A DNA stretch of 23,514 nucleotides from CAYJMQ01 sp964392415 (GTDB taxonomy: Bacteria; Bdellovibrionota; JACOXK01; 2-02-FULL-40-11). Where the stretch lies: positions 1 to 23,514 of the forward strand of contig CAYMPL010000029.1 of the NCBI GenBank assembly GCA_964392415.1. The letters run 5' to 3'. Position 1 is the first letter of the stretch. Each line of letters opens with the position of its first letter. A model generated the notes under the pieces. That model saw only the letters and a program-made list of their open reading frames with translations, was not told where the DNA came from and made no database searches. Both the position numbers and the translations under genes were made by a program. Positions 14,273-23,166 of this stretch are shown here, one piece after another.

Positions 14273-15590
14273 TGAGCGTCACAAAAAAAACACTCTCTTT
14301 TTCACCAAAACTCGCATCCAGCTTCACATGCAGTTCCTCTTTGGTTCCAAAAAGGAATCCAAAACCAAAACCCGGATGCCAGTGTCTTCCCAGTTCACTG
14401 TATTTTTCAGAAACGGTCCCCACATCTGCGAAAAGTTCGCCCAAAACATACTGATGAATCGGATACCGATACTCCAGCGCAACTGTCCCCGCATGTTTGT
14501 CACGAAAGGTATCGAGATAATAGCCGCGCAGGCGTTTGGCCCCCCCCAATACCGGATAGGCATAGAAAGGGATCCGGTCATTTTCCCCCTCAACACTTTC
14601 CAGAAGGGTTTTGAGAAGTAAAACCCGATTGTCGCGATAGAGATTAAAATAAAGCTCATTTTCGAATCCATAATGCAAATAAGAAAAGCTGTCCTGTCCA
14701 GGAACCCCCCCAAAGAAAAGATTCAGTGTCGAACCACGGGAGGGCTGTCCTTCGACATTGAGAAGATTGAACATAAAATCCCCTCTGATCTCCCATAAGC
14801 CTGAATCTTTTTCAAATCCAAGGAGCCGTTTGGAATCGTAGATCTCTTCGATGGAAGGATCCTCATGCTCACTTCTTCGCTTTTGATGAAATTTCTGTTT
14901 TTTAAAAATCGCAGACATCCCTATTTTATAGGTAGGCTCTTTCTCTCCAAATCCATATCCCAAACCCAATTTTGCCTTTTGTAATTCTTTTGAATAGCGC
15001 GTAAGAACATTCGAATCGCGCGGATCCTGTCTCCCCCGGACATCTTCCCCCTCATTTCCAATTCCTGAAAATCGAAGCGAGGTCAGGCTCGAAAAACCGA
15101 TGTGAGAATCGATCCAAATCGGACTTCCGCCAACGCGATCTCCCCTAAAGGAGAGCCGGTAAAACTGCCGATGGGGACTTCCATAAGCCGCTTCAAGCTC
15201 TATTCTCTCTTTGTTTTTAAAAAGATCTTTGTGGAAGGTCCTTATCCCAAGAAGATGCCCATATTCGAGAGAAAAGGTTCCTGTTGGCAAAATAGCCGCT
15301 GTTCTGGCGTCATTATAAAGGAAATCGATAATATGTTCGACAACGGCTTCCCGTTCCACCCAGGCCCCTGTTTTAATGATCGGATAAAAAACCCCCGTAA
15401 AAAAATATCGCGGAACGGTTAAAGCCAATCGGGGGAGAAACAACAGATAATCTTCTGGTTCAATTTGAGGGGGGGGGACTTCCCAGCCACGGGCTTCCTG
15501 AGGAATCGGTTTTGTTTCTGCTGCAGTCCCCCTCAGGGGAAACCAGAGAATAAAAAAAGAGAAAAGTGTAATCGCCCCGTTTTTCCTCAT
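14244..15590 (-). CDS. Omp85/BamA-type outer-membrane beta-barrel protein without POTRA domains
   Basis: The 448-residue protein has a signal peptide (1-24, cleavage near TAA-ET) and a short N-terminal helical part (about 45-95). Amphipathic strands follow and it ends with an aromatic-rich C-terminus. GGAKRLRGYYLDTFRDKHAGTVALEYRYPI (around 365-394) carries the LRGY motif of the Omp85 loop 6, and the last 170 residues look like a Bac_surface_Ag (PF01103) barrel. There is not enough N-terminal sequence for POTRA repeats, so it is unlikely to be BamA or TamA itself. The start codon overlaps the downstream lipoprotein arrangement: that gene begins 29 bases before this stop. The barrel and lipoprotein may form one surface or secretion unit. 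Confidence 0.75.
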   Translation of the reverse strand: MRKNGAITLFSFFILWFPLRGTAAETKPIPQEARGWEVPPPQIEPEDYLLFLPRLALTVPRYFFTGVFYPIIKTGAWVEREAVVEHIIDFLYNDARTAAILPTGTFSLEYGHLLGIRTFHKDLFKNKERIELEAAYGSPHRQFYRLSFRGDRVGGSPIWIDSHIGFSSLTSLRFSGIGNEGEDVRGRQDPRDSNVLTRYSKELQKAKLGLGYGFGEKEPTYKIGMSAIFKKQKFHQKRRSEHEDPSIEEIYDSKRLLGFEKDSGLWEIRGDFMFNLLNVEGQPSRGSTLNLFFGGVPGQDSFSYLHYGFENELYFNLYRDNRVLLLKTLLESVEGENDRIPFYAYPVLGGAKRLRGYYLDTFRDKHAGTVALEYRYPIHQYVLGELFADVGTVSEKYSELGRHWHPGFGFGFLFGTKEELHVKLDASFGEKESVFFVTLNAPGAIFGD

Positions 15591-15666
15591 TTTTATTGAC
15601 TAAAATATCTAAATTACTCAGTCTAGAAGATAACTACTCATTAATCGTACACCAAGCGATAGATGG

Positions 15667-16431
15667 ATGAATAGGAAAAAAATTACAAATAAAGCGCCCC
15701 CCCTTTTTAAAACGATCTTTTTGTCGCCATTCCTTCTTATTCTCCTAAAAGCTTCAAGCGCAAATGCCATTGAACTTGAAGCGTACGACTACGCGCAGAC
15801 TGCTGTTTCTGCAACGGGGCTCGGATATTCATTGTTGTTTATCGATTCACCCCCAAAACCCAAATGGGAAGGAGGGATTGCATGGGATGACAGCGTAAGA
15901 AATACGCTGAAGTATGAAACAAAAGAAAATCGCGAAACCGCAAATTCGATCAGCGACTATTTTCTGGGGACGTCCCTTGCGGTGCCAACGATTCTTGCCC
16001 TTTTTACGGAAGACCGATGGGAACGGGGACTTGTCGTTGCCAACGCCATTTTAACGCAGGCTTTTCTCAATAATGTCACCAAAAAAGCAATTGCGCGGGA
16101 ACGCCCTTTCGTGCGGGGGTGTAAAAAAGATAAAAAATACGGAGACTGTCGCTCAGAAACAAGAAACGAAAGTTTTTACAGTGGCCACAGCGCCCTCTCT
16201 TCGACTGGGGCTGGCATCCTCTGTGCCCAGGAATTTGATGGATGGTGTGTCATTGGCGGGGCCATTTCTCTCACCACTGGCTACCTGAGAATCGCTGCCG
16301 ACAAACACTATTTTTCCGATGTCCTCACAGGATTTGCCATGGGGGCTCTTGTCGGCTATCTCCTCCCCAAAATCGAGCATAACGATTTGGACGAAAGAGA
16401 ATTTGAAGTTTCGGTCTCCCTCTCGTTTTAA
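15667..16431 (+). CDS. PAP2-family phosphatase, exported
   Basis: The 254-residue protein carries all three acid-phosphatase motifs of the PAP2 superfamily: KKAIARERP (139-147, KX6RP), SFYSGHS (169-175, PSGH variant with Tyr in place of Pro) and RIAADKHYFSD (208-218, RX5HX3D). H174, R208, H214 and D218 are the expected catalytic residues. A hydrophobic N-terminal signal (TIFLSPFLLILLKASSANA) ends near residue 34, and TM or hydrophobic segments lie around the active site. The C-terminus (FEVSVSLSF) ends in a strand-like phenylalanine pattern. Likely substrates are lipid phosphates such as undecaprenyl-PP or phosphatidylglycerol phosphate in the envelope; which one is not visible. It is divergent from the barrel gene and convergent with ald. 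Confidence 0.85.
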   Translation: MNRKKITNKAPPLFKTIFLSPFLLILLKASSANAIELEAYDYAQTAVSATGLGYSLLFIDSPPKPKWEGGIAWDDSVRNTLKYETKENRETANSISDYFLGTSLAVPTILALFTEDRWERGLVVANAILTQAFLNNVTKKAIARERPFVRGCKKDKKYGDCRSETRNESFYSGHSALSSTGAGILCAQEFDGWCVIGGAISLTTGYLRIAADKHYFSDVLTGFAMGALVGYLLPKIEHNDLDEREFEVSVSLSF

Positions 16432-16439
16432 TATCAAAT

Positions 16440-16540
16440 GAGGGTGTTGGAAAACCCGTCATCTCGAGGCCAAAGGCCGAGAGATCTCGACGGAGATTCC
16501 TCGCGCTTCGCGCTCGGAATGACACTTTTTCAACACCCTC
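16440..16540. terminator. Composite palindromic repeat and bidirectional terminator between PAP2 gene and ald
   Basis: GAGGGTGTTG (16440-16449) pairs with CAACACCCTC (16531-16540), with flanking A- and T-runs that would make a U-tract on either strand. Inside lie two nested palindromes: CCGTC...GACGG around GGCC-AAA-GGCC, and ATTCC...GGAAT around GCGC-TTC-GCGC. The second begins TGTCATTCCGAGC on the minus strand, the classic dispersed repeat. It fills nearly the whole gap between two convergent stops, so it probably ends both transcripts. Confidence 0.75.
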
Positions 16541-17653
16541 TCAAATCTTCAATGGCTCATACGAGAGATTAAGATCGTCGGCAACCGTTTTGTAAGTGAT
16601 CTGTCCCTGATAGGCGTTGACCCCTTGAAAGAGGGCGGAATTTTCGCGAACGGCTTGAATAAAACCTTTGTTTGCCAGTTGCACGACATACGGCAACGTC
16701 ACATTGGTTAACGCATAGGTCGACGTTCTGGCAACTGCGGCGGGGATGTTTGTCACACCATAGTGAATCACCCCTTCTTCTTCATAGGTCGGATGATCGT
16801 GCGTTGTGGGGCGAATCGTCTCAATGCATCCCCCCTGATCAATCGAAATATCGACAATCACAGACTGGGGTTCCATCTCACGAACCATTTGGCGCGTCAC
16901 AATTTTTGGCGCTTTGGCGCCAGTAATCAAAACGGCTCCGACGACAAGATCTGCATTCCGAACAGAGGCTTCAATGTTAGAAATATTTGACATCAGCGTC
17001 CGGATACGGCTTCCAAAAATATCATCCAGATACTCCAGGCGCCGCACATCCCGATCAATCATCGTCACTTCCGCCCCAATCCCAATCGCAATCTTTGCGG
17101 CGTTCATCCCCGCGATGCCCCCTCCCACAATGGTGACACGCCCGCGATTCACCCCTGGGACTCCCCCCAGCAAAACCCCTTTCCCTTTATCGCTCCGGTC
17201 TTTCTGTAAAAGATAAGCGCCAATTTGCGTCGCCACCTTCCCCGCAATTTCACTCATCGGCTTTAAAATAGGAAGCGCTCCATCCGGGGTCTGGATGGTT
17301 TCATAAGCAATCGCAGTCACCTTTCTCGCCATCAGCGCTGAAGCTACGGTTGGAACCGCGGCAAGATGAAGGAAGGTAAAAAGGATCTGTCCCTCATGAA
17401 GATAATTAAGTTCAAGACCGACCGGCTCTTTTACTTTTACAATCAGTTGTGACACGTCAAAAATCTTTTTGGACGATTCAACCATTTCGGCGCCAGCCGC
17501 TTGGTATTCCTCATCGCCGATTCCGCATCCAAAGCCGGCATTTCGTTCCACCAATACCGTATGCCCCCCTTGGACAAGGGTTTTTACACCTGCAACGACA
17601 AGACCAACCCGATTTTCATTATTTTTAATCTCTTTTGGAACGCCGATAATCAT
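16541..17653 (-). CDS. ald: Alanine dehydrogenase
   Basis: The enzyme catalyses reversible NAD-dependent deamination of L-alanine to pyruvate and ammonia in the cytosol. The 370-residue length is typical. R15 (ENRVGL), K75 (VKVKEP) and H96 (FTFLHLAA) match the pyruvate-binding and catalytic residues of known Ald. GGGIAGMNAA (177-186) with D200 at the end of the next strand is the NAD-binding Rossmann motif, and VDISIDQGG (267-275) supplies the second catalytic Asp. Start ATG 17653 (MIIGVPKEIKNNENRVG) is the family start and overlaps the stop of the upstream TusA-like gene (ATGA), so the two are translationally coupled. It ends at the composite terminator. Confidence 0.95.
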   Translation of the reverse strand: MIIGVPKEIKNNENRVGLVVAGVKTLVQGGHTVLVERNAGFGCGIGDEEYQAAGAEMVESSKKIFDVSQLIVKVKEPVGLELNYLHEGQILFTFLHLAAVPTVASALMARKVTAIAYETIQTPDGALPILKPMSEIAGKVATQIGAYLLQKDRSDKGKGVLLGGVPGVNRGRVTIVGGGIAGMNAAKIAIGIGAEVTMIDRDVRRLEYLDDIFGSRIRTLMSNISNIEASVRNADLVVGAVLITGAKAPKIVTRQMVREMEPQSVIVDISIDQGGCIETIRPTTHDHPTYEEEGVIHYGVTNIPAAVARTSTYALTNVTLPYVVQLANKGFIQAVRENSALFQGVNAYQGQITYKTVADDLNLSYEPLKI

Positions 17654-17886
17654 TGTTTTAAAATGTAGAGAAGATATGAGTTCCCATCTTTGATGATGTT
17701 TAAAACCTGATGTCCCTCGTGAAGAATGGCGGGAGGAACCGTTTCCATCTGTTCCCCCGGACTTAAGCGAACCTGCATGATTTCACCCCGCTGCAGCTGG
17801 GAGAGGGCTTGTTTTGTCTTAGAAAAAGTCGACGGGCATACACTCTGTCTTAAATCAAGCTTTTTGGTCGTTTCATAAAGCTCCAT
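17650..17886 (-). CDS. TusA-like (SirA-like) sulfur-carrier family protein
   Basis: With the start at ATG 17886, which has GAGGG 8 bases upstream, the protein has 78 residues. A longer version from 17907 lacks a ribosome-binding site. It reads KKLDLRQSVCPSTFSKTKQALSQLQRGEIMQVRL, then the typical VPPAILHEGHQVLNIIKDGNSYLLYILK close. This is the TusA fold, with the family cysteine at C17. The usual CPxP is CPST here, so the second Pro is missing, as in some non-canonical members. TusA proteins relay sulfur for tRNA thiolation or other sulfur pathways, but single genes beside metabolic enzymes often have unknown roles. It shares an operon with ald. Function as a sulfur carrier is inferred from Cys17 only. 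Confidence 0.8.
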   Translation of the reverse strand: MELYETTKKLDLRQSVCPSTFSKTKQALSQLQRGEIMQVRLSPGEQMETVPPAILHEGHQVLNIIKDGNSYLLYILKQ

Positions 17887-17940
17887 AGTTATTTCCCTCA
17901 GTATCATACCCCCCGAGACGAGTCAAATTGTAACGATTGG

Positions 17941-17969
17941 TTGACACCTTGGGGGTTTAATACTATAAA
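17941..17969 (+). promoter_or_regulatory. Consensus sigma70 promoter of the opp operon
   Basis: TTGACA (17941-17946), exactly 17 bases, then TATAAA (17964-17969): a perfect -35 and a five-of-six -10 with optimal spacing. It is the strongest promoter seen in the window and stands 52 bases before the first SBP gene, implying substantial expression. No clear operator or riboswitch was noticed in the leader. Confidence 0.8.
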
Positions 17970-18020
17970 ACAACGATTCTAAACAACCCCAAAAAGAGGT
18001 AACAGCCCAAAAGAATACGT

Positions 18021-19707
18021 ATGAAAAGAAATATCTTGATGATTGTTTTGATTCTGATTTCTGTAACCCTTTTTCAGGGATGCCAGAAACGGCAAAAACC
18101 AGATCCTGAAACACTCTATTTTAATCTCGATACCGAACCCCCGACACTCGATCCCTCAAAAGCAGCCGATACCACATCGGGACTTGTGATTGAAAATCTC
18201 TTCGATGGCCTTGTCGACTATGATGTTACAAAACCCAATATCCCGATTATCCCCAAAGTTGCAAAATCGTGGAAAGTCAGTCCGGACGGGAGGGTTTATA
18301 CCTATTATCTCAGGGACGATATCTACTGGACGGATGGCAAAAAAGTAACAGCCCACGATTTTGAATATTCGTGGAGAAGAATCCTTGATCCGGCAACCGC
18401 ATCTGAATACGCGTACTTTCTTTTCGATGTGAAAAACGCGCAGTCTTTCAATCAACAAAAAGTCAAAGATTTTTCGAAAGTGGNNNNNNNNNNCGGGCCC
18501 CGATGCCCAGCCGGTTTTGGATTTGATTAAAGCGGTTGATGATTTTACCTTCCAGGTAACCCTTTCAAAGACGGTTGCTTACTTTGAAAAAATCGCCGCG
18601 TTTCAGGATCTAGCCCCGCTTCGTAAAGATGTTATTGAAAAATGGGGGGATACCTGGACGGAGCCAGAGCATATCGTCACAAATGGCCCATTCACTCTGA
18701 AAGAATGGAGGCATGACTATCAGCTCATTCTTGAAAGAAATGAAAAATATTTCGGCGAAAAGGCAAAGCTCAAAAGAGTGCATAGCTTCATGGTCAACGA
18801 ATATTCAACCGCATTAAGTCTTTATCAGACAAAAAAAATCGATATTATTCGAAATCTCCCCCCTTTAGAAATTCCAAAATACAAAACATCGCCTGAATTT
18901 CATGCGGGTCATTTTTTGGCTCTCTACTATGTCGGCTTTCAAACAAAAAAGGCCCCGATGGACAACGTCTATGTCAGACAGGCAATGGCCCATGCCATTG
19001 ATCGAAAAGAGATTACCGACGTACTTGAAAAAGGGGATATCCCAACGACATCCCTCCTTCCCAAAGGAATCCTCGGACACAATGAAAACATTGGCTTTAA
19101 GTTTAATGTGGACGAAGCCCAGAAACTGATGGAAAAAGCAGGCTATGAGAAAAAAAAGGAAGGGGATTCTTTCTTTTGGATCGATAAAAAAAGCAGAACC
19201 CCTTTTCCAACACTGACACTGACCTACAATACCAATGAAGCCCACAAGACGATATTTGAAAACCTGCAGGCGCAATGGAAACGGAATTTAGGAATCAATA
19301 CGTCCATTAGCAATCAGGAATGGAAAGTTTACATAAAAACGATGGTCGCAGCTCATAAAGATCCCAAAAATGCCCCCTTTCATATTTTCAGAATGGGGTG
19401 GAATGCCGATTATCCGGATCCGGATAATTTTACAACGATCTTCACTTCATACAGCGACAACAATCACACAAGCTGGGGGAATCCAAAATACGATCAACTG
19501 ACTGAAAAGGCGCGGTCTATTTTTGATGAAGAAAAAAGAAAGAAAATGTATGATGAAATCCAAAAAATTCTTGTGGAAGAGGACGCGGCTATCATCCCTA
19601 TTTATAATATGGCATTTAATGTGATGTGGAGAAATGAGGTGAAAGGAATCTATCTTAATCCACTTGATAGTTGGCATCTCGATCTGATCTGGCTCGAAAG
19701 AAAATAG
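18021..19707 (+). CDS. oppA: Oligopeptide/dipeptide ABC transporter substrate-binding lipoprotein, interrupted by assembly gap
   Basis: This is a family-5 (SBP_bac_5) solute-binding protein for peptide uptake. The N-terminal signal ends LFQGC (Cys21), so it is probably a lipoprotein; the Phe at -3 is slightly unusual. FNLDTEPPTLDPSKAADTTSG and WTDGKKVTAHDFEYSWRRILDP (around 100-120) are the typical SBP_5 start. The C-terminal part includes EHIVTNGPFTLKEW, AMAHAIDRKEI and GWNADYPDPDNFTTIFTSYSDNN. Ten Ns at 18484-18493 lie within the gene. The downstream frame (GPDAQPVLDLIKAVDDFTF) is shifted by one relative to the upstream frame, so the true gap must be a multiple of three bases. The gene is whole apart from that: about 560 residues. 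oppB starts 3 bases after the stop. Confidence 0.9.
18484..18493. other. Assembly gap (10 Ns) inside the first SBP gene
   Basis: Ten consecutive Ns are a scaffolding placeholder. They cause an apparent stop (TAA at 18528) in the upstream frame. The reading frame is restored only if the true gap is a multiple of three, for example nine bases. Confidence 0.95.
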
Positions 19708-19710
19708 CGA

Positions 19711-20682
19711 ATGATTCGTTTCATCCTGAAGCGGCTTTTCATTTCAATTCCGGTTATTTTTATTTTGGCAACCCTTACTTTCTGCTTCATGCGCATTATT
19801 CCTGGAGGACCCTTCGATAAAGACAAAGTCATCCCTCCCGAAATCAAAAAAAATATCGAAGCGAAATATGATCTCGACAAACCGACATTTCTCAATTTCC
19901 GGAAATTTCCTGAAAAGAAATGGTTTCATACGGTTACCGAAACACAATATTTCTATTACATGAGCGACCTTATTCGCGGAGATCTGGGGCCCTCCTATAA
20001 ATATCTCGGAAGAAATGTCACAGATATCATTAAAGATAGTCTCCCTGTCTCTATTGAACTCGGCATTTACGCGCTGCTTCTGGCATTTTTTCTGGGGATT
20101 CCCTTAGGGATTATCTCTGCCTATAAACACAATAGCTGGATCGACAGCACATCGATGTTTTTTGCAATCTCAGGCGTTGCGCTCCCAAGTTTTGTGGTCG
20201 CGGCGATTCTGGTTCTGATCTTCTCTTTCTATCTCCCATGGCTCCCGGTGGGACTCTGGGATGGGGGGATTGAATATAAAATCATGCCAGCCGTTGCTTT
20301 GGGTTTAAGACCGGTCGCTATTATTGCGCGGCTGATGAGAACAAGCATGCTCGATGTCATTCAAGCCGATTATGTCCGGACGGCGCGCGCAAAGGGACTT
20401 TCTGAAGCGCCTGTCATCTTAAAGCATGTGGTTAAAAATTCCCTGATTCCGGTTCTCACCATTTCCGGCCCCTTGATTGCGGGGGTCATCACCGGTTCAT
20501 TTGTGATTGAGCATGTATTCGCCATTCCAGGTATGGCAAAACATTTTATTCTTGCCGTCACAAATCGTGACTACACGCTCATCATGGGGGTTACGCTGGT
20601 TTATGCAGCCCTTCTGATTGTGGCAAATATTATGGTTGATGTGCTGTATATGATTGTCGATCCAAGGATCAAACTCGCATGA
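19711..20682 (+). CDS. oppB: Peptide ABC transporter permease, OppB/DppB type
   Basis: The 323-residue inner-membrane protein has one N-terminal helix (MIRFILKRLFISIPVIFILATLTFCFMRIIPGGPFD, the classic OppB opening), a periplasmic stretch of about 70 residues, and five further TM segments. The cytoplasmic coupling (EAA-type) loop reads YVRTARAKGLSEAPVILKHVVKNSLIPVLT (around 222-251), which would dock on the OppD/OppF ATPases. It pairs with the OppC-type permease to form the channel. The start lies 3 bases after the SBP stop, and the last four bases (ATGA) overlap the start of oppC, so translation is coupled. Length is normal for the family. Confidence 0.92.
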   Translation: MIRFILKRLFISIPVIFILATLTFCFMRIIPGGPFDKDKVIPPEIKKNIEAKYDLDKPTFLNFRKFPEKKWFHTVTETQYFYYMSDLIRGDLGPSYKYLGRNVTDIIKDSLPVSIELGIYALLLAFFLGIPLGIISAYKHNSWIDSTSMFFAISGVALPSFVVAAILVLIFSFYLPWLPVGLWDGGIEYKIMPAVALGLRPVAIIARLMRTSMLDVIQADYVRTARAKGLSEAPVILKHVVKNSLIPVLTISGPLIAGVITGSFVIEHVFAIPGMAKHFILAVTNRDYTLIMGVTLVYAALLIVANIMVDVLYMIVDPRIKLA

Positions 20683-21533
20683 GTAAAGAATTTGGAAAGT
20701 CGCTCTGGGCCGATGCCAGAAAAAGACTTTTTAAAAATAAAGTCGCCATTGTTTCTCTTTCATTCATTCTAACCATTGTTTCCATCGCCATTTTTGCCAA
20801 TTTCATTGCCCCTTTCAGTTATGAGGCACAAAATGTTTCGAATCGCCTTGCGCCGCTGAACTGGCAGAACTGGATGGGAACGGATATTCTCGGACGCGAT
20901 CTCCTGAGCCGCATCCTTTATGGAGCCAGAATGTCTCTTGCCGTTGGAATCATCACCGCGTTCTGCTCACTGATTATCGGAATGATCTATGGATCGATTT
21001 CAGGATATATTGGCGGAGGCATGGATAATATAATGATGCGAATTGTTGATATTCTCTATACCTTTCCATCGCTTCTTCTCATTATTCTCATCACGCTCCT
21101 CTTTGGAAAGGGTCTCATTGGAATCTTTGTCGCACTTACGATTGTGGGATGGGTTTCTGTGTCGAGAATCGTGCGGGGACAGATTTTACAAGTCAAAGAA
21201 ATGGCTTTTGTGGAAGCAGCCCGTTCCATTGGAACAGGTCATGCAGCCATTGTGCTTCGGCATATTCTTCCCAATATTATTGGACCCATTATCGTCACAC
21301 TTACATTTGAAATACCAGCCGCGATCCTATCAGAATCATTCTTGAGTTTTATTGGCCTGGGTCTAAAACCCCCCTTTAGCAGCTGGGGGACATTGGCAAA
21401 CGATGGATTTCAGGCATTTAAAAGTTTTCCAAATCTTATTATTTTCCCTGGACTCGCTATTTTCTTTACCGTGCTTTCGTTTAACCTCTTGGGCGATGGC
21501 CTGCGCGATGCCCTTGATCCAAAGCTGAAATAA
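20679..21533 (+). CDS. oppC: Peptide ABC transporter permease, OppC/DppC type
   Basis: This 284-residue inner-membrane protein opens with a cytoplasmic segment (SLWADARKRLFKNKVAIVSL), TM1, then the OppC_N-style periplasmic part ending NWMGTDILGRDLLSRILYGARMSLAVGI (around 63-90). The remaining TM segments follow. The coupling loop is EAARSIGTGHAAIVLRHILPNIIGPIIV. The C-terminal FNLLGDGLRDALDPKLK is the hallmark end of OppC/DppC. It overlaps oppB by 4 bases and is followed after 11 bases by a second SBP gene. The operon ends without oppD or oppF. Confidence 0.93.
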   Translation: MSKEFGKSLWADARKRLFKNKVAIVSLSFILTIVSIAIFANFIAPFSYEAQNVSNRLAPLNWQNWMGTDILGRDLLSRILYGARMSLAVGIITAFCSLIIGMIYGSISGYIGGGMDNIMMRIVDILYTFPSLLLIILITLLFGKGLIGIFVALTIVGWVSVSRIVRGQILQVKEMAFVEAARSIGTGHAAIVLRHILPNIIGPIIVTLTFEIPAAILSESFLSFIGLGLKPPFSSWGTLANDGFQAFKSFPNLIIFPGLAIFFTVLSFNLLGDGLRDALDPKLK

Positions 21534-21544
21534 AGGAGATTCAC

Positions 21545-23122
21545 ATGAAAAAAAATCATATTTTCTTATTTATCACAATTCTTATGATTGCCATTGCCAT
21601 CTTCTATCTCAAAAAACCATCCCAAATCACCCAACTCGAAGAATTCCGCTTCCAAATCACAGCAGATCCCCCCTCACTTGACTGGTCGCTTGCCACAGAC
21701 CACGTTTCAGCAGACATCCTCTTTAATCTGATGGAAGGATTGATTCAGTATGATGAAGATCTCAATCCGATTCCAGCCCTTGCAGAACGGTGGAATGTTT
21801 CTTCTGATGGAAAGCGCTACACCTTTCACTTGCGAAAAGGGGTCTTGTGGACCGATGGAAAACCACTCACAGCCAACGATTTTGTTTATGGCTGGCAGAG
21901 ACTTTTAAATCCCAAGACGGCAGCCGACTATGCCTATTTCCTCTATGACATCGTCAATGCAAAAGAATACAATTCAGGAAAACTCAAAGATTTTAACCAG
22001 GTCGGCGTGCATGCCAAAGATGACGAAACGTTGGTTGTAGATCTTTGGCACCCCGCTTCTTATTTTATTTCGATTCACGCGTTTTGGGTCACTTTCCCGA
22101 TGAGAAAAGATATTGTCGAAGCCCATGGAGACAAGTGGTCATCACCAGAGCATATCGTCACACTGGGACCTTTTAAACTCAATGCCTGGCAGCATGACTA
22201 CAAAGTCGTTCTGGAAGCAAATCCACTTTATTATGGTGAAAAACCAAAAATTAAATATGCGACGGCTTATGTTGTCAATGAAGATTCAACAGCGCTTTCA
22301 CTTTATGAAACCAATAAACTGGATCTCTTAAGGAGAATTCCTTCTGTGGTCATTTCAAAATACCAGGACAAACCCGATTACCAAAATGCCCCTTATCTGC
22401 GGGGATATTACTATGGCATCCATACAAAGAAGAAACCGTTCAATGACGCACGGGTAAGGCGCGCTTTTTCACTCGCTATTGACCGTACCCAGTTCCCGAA
22501 AATTTTGGGGGGTGGTCAGATTCCCCTTCATTCCTGGGTTCCCCAGGGCATGCTTGGACATGCAGCTGATATTGGGCTCAAACACGATCTAGAAAAGGCA
22601 AGAAGACTTTTGACTGAAGCGGGGTATCCGAATGGAAAAAATTTTCCAAAGGTCATGATGGCCTATGACACACGGGATGACAACAAAGTGATTGCTGAAA
22701 ATCTGCAGTCTCAATGGAAAGAAACGCTCGGTATTCATTTAGAAATTGAAAACAGCGAATGGAAAGTCCACCTAAAAACCCTTGAGACCGATCCACCTCA
22801 TCTGTGGAGATTGGGATGGGGGGCTGATTTTCCCGATCCGGATAATTTCTTGAATCTCTTTACGTCCTATTCAGGAAACAATTTCACCCGATGGGCGAAC
22901 CCAACATACGATAAGCTAATCGAAGAGGGGGCCAAAGAACTCGACGCCAAAAAGCGGGTAGTTATCTATAACAAGGCGCAACAAATTCTTACTGAAGAAG
23001 ATTTGCCGATCATTCCGCTTTTCATGGAAGCACAGAACCTGCTTCTTAAACCTTATGTCAGAGGATTTCAATCCAACGCGATGGCAATTCTCATTCTTAA
23101 AAATGTTTATTTGGAAAAGTAG
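21545..23122 (+). CDS. Second peptide-binding protein of the opp operon, anchored without lipobox
   Basis: The 525-residue SBP_bac_5 protein is clearly homologous to the first SBP of the operon. Shared blocks include WTDGK, TA-DYAYFLYD, EHIVT-GPF, DSTALSLYETNK-D, and GADFPDPDNFLNLFTSYSGNN. A perfect Shine-Dalgarno (AAAGGAG, 7 bases upstream) serves ATG 21545. The N-terminus (IFLFITILMIAIAIFYLKK) is hydrophobic but has no cysteine and no obvious cleavage site, so the protein is probably held by an uncleaved helix, unlike the first SBP. Two SBPs on one permease pair suggest two ligand ranges. The gene is last in the operon and is followed by a strong terminator. Confidence 0.9.
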   Translation: MKKNHIFLFITILMIAIAIFYLKKPSQITQLEEFRFQITADPPSLDWSLATDHVSADILFNLMEGLIQYDEDLNPIPALAERWNVSSDGKRYTFHLRKGVLWTDGKPLTANDFVYGWQRLLNPKTAADYAYFLYDIVNAKEYNSGKLKDFNQVGVHAKDDETLVVDLWHPASYFISIHAFWVTFPMRKDIVEAHGDKWSSPEHIVTLGPFKLNAWQHDYKVVLEANPLYYGEKPKIKYATAYVVNEDSTALSLYETNKLDLLRRIPSVVISKYQDKPDYQNAPYLRGYYYGIHTKKKPFNDARVRRAFSLAIDRTQFPKILGGGQIPLHSWVPQGMLGHAADIGLKHDLEKARRLLTEAGYPNGKNFPKVMMAYDTRDDNKVIAENLQSQWKETLGIHLEIENSEWKVHLKTLETDPPHLWRLGWGADFPDPDNFLNLFTSYSGNNFTRWANPTYDKLIEEGAKELDAKKRVVIYNKAQQILTEEDLPIIPLFMEAQNLLLKPYVRGFQSNAMAILILKNVYLEK

Positions 23123-23166
23123 TTTGTCTCCCGTCTTCCCATCAAAACTGACTGGCTTAAAAATAC

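Noticed and set aside
18021..18530. A short SBP gene ending at 18530, separate from one starting at 18517
   Set aside because: The split is caused by the N-run; the protein homology continues directly across it.
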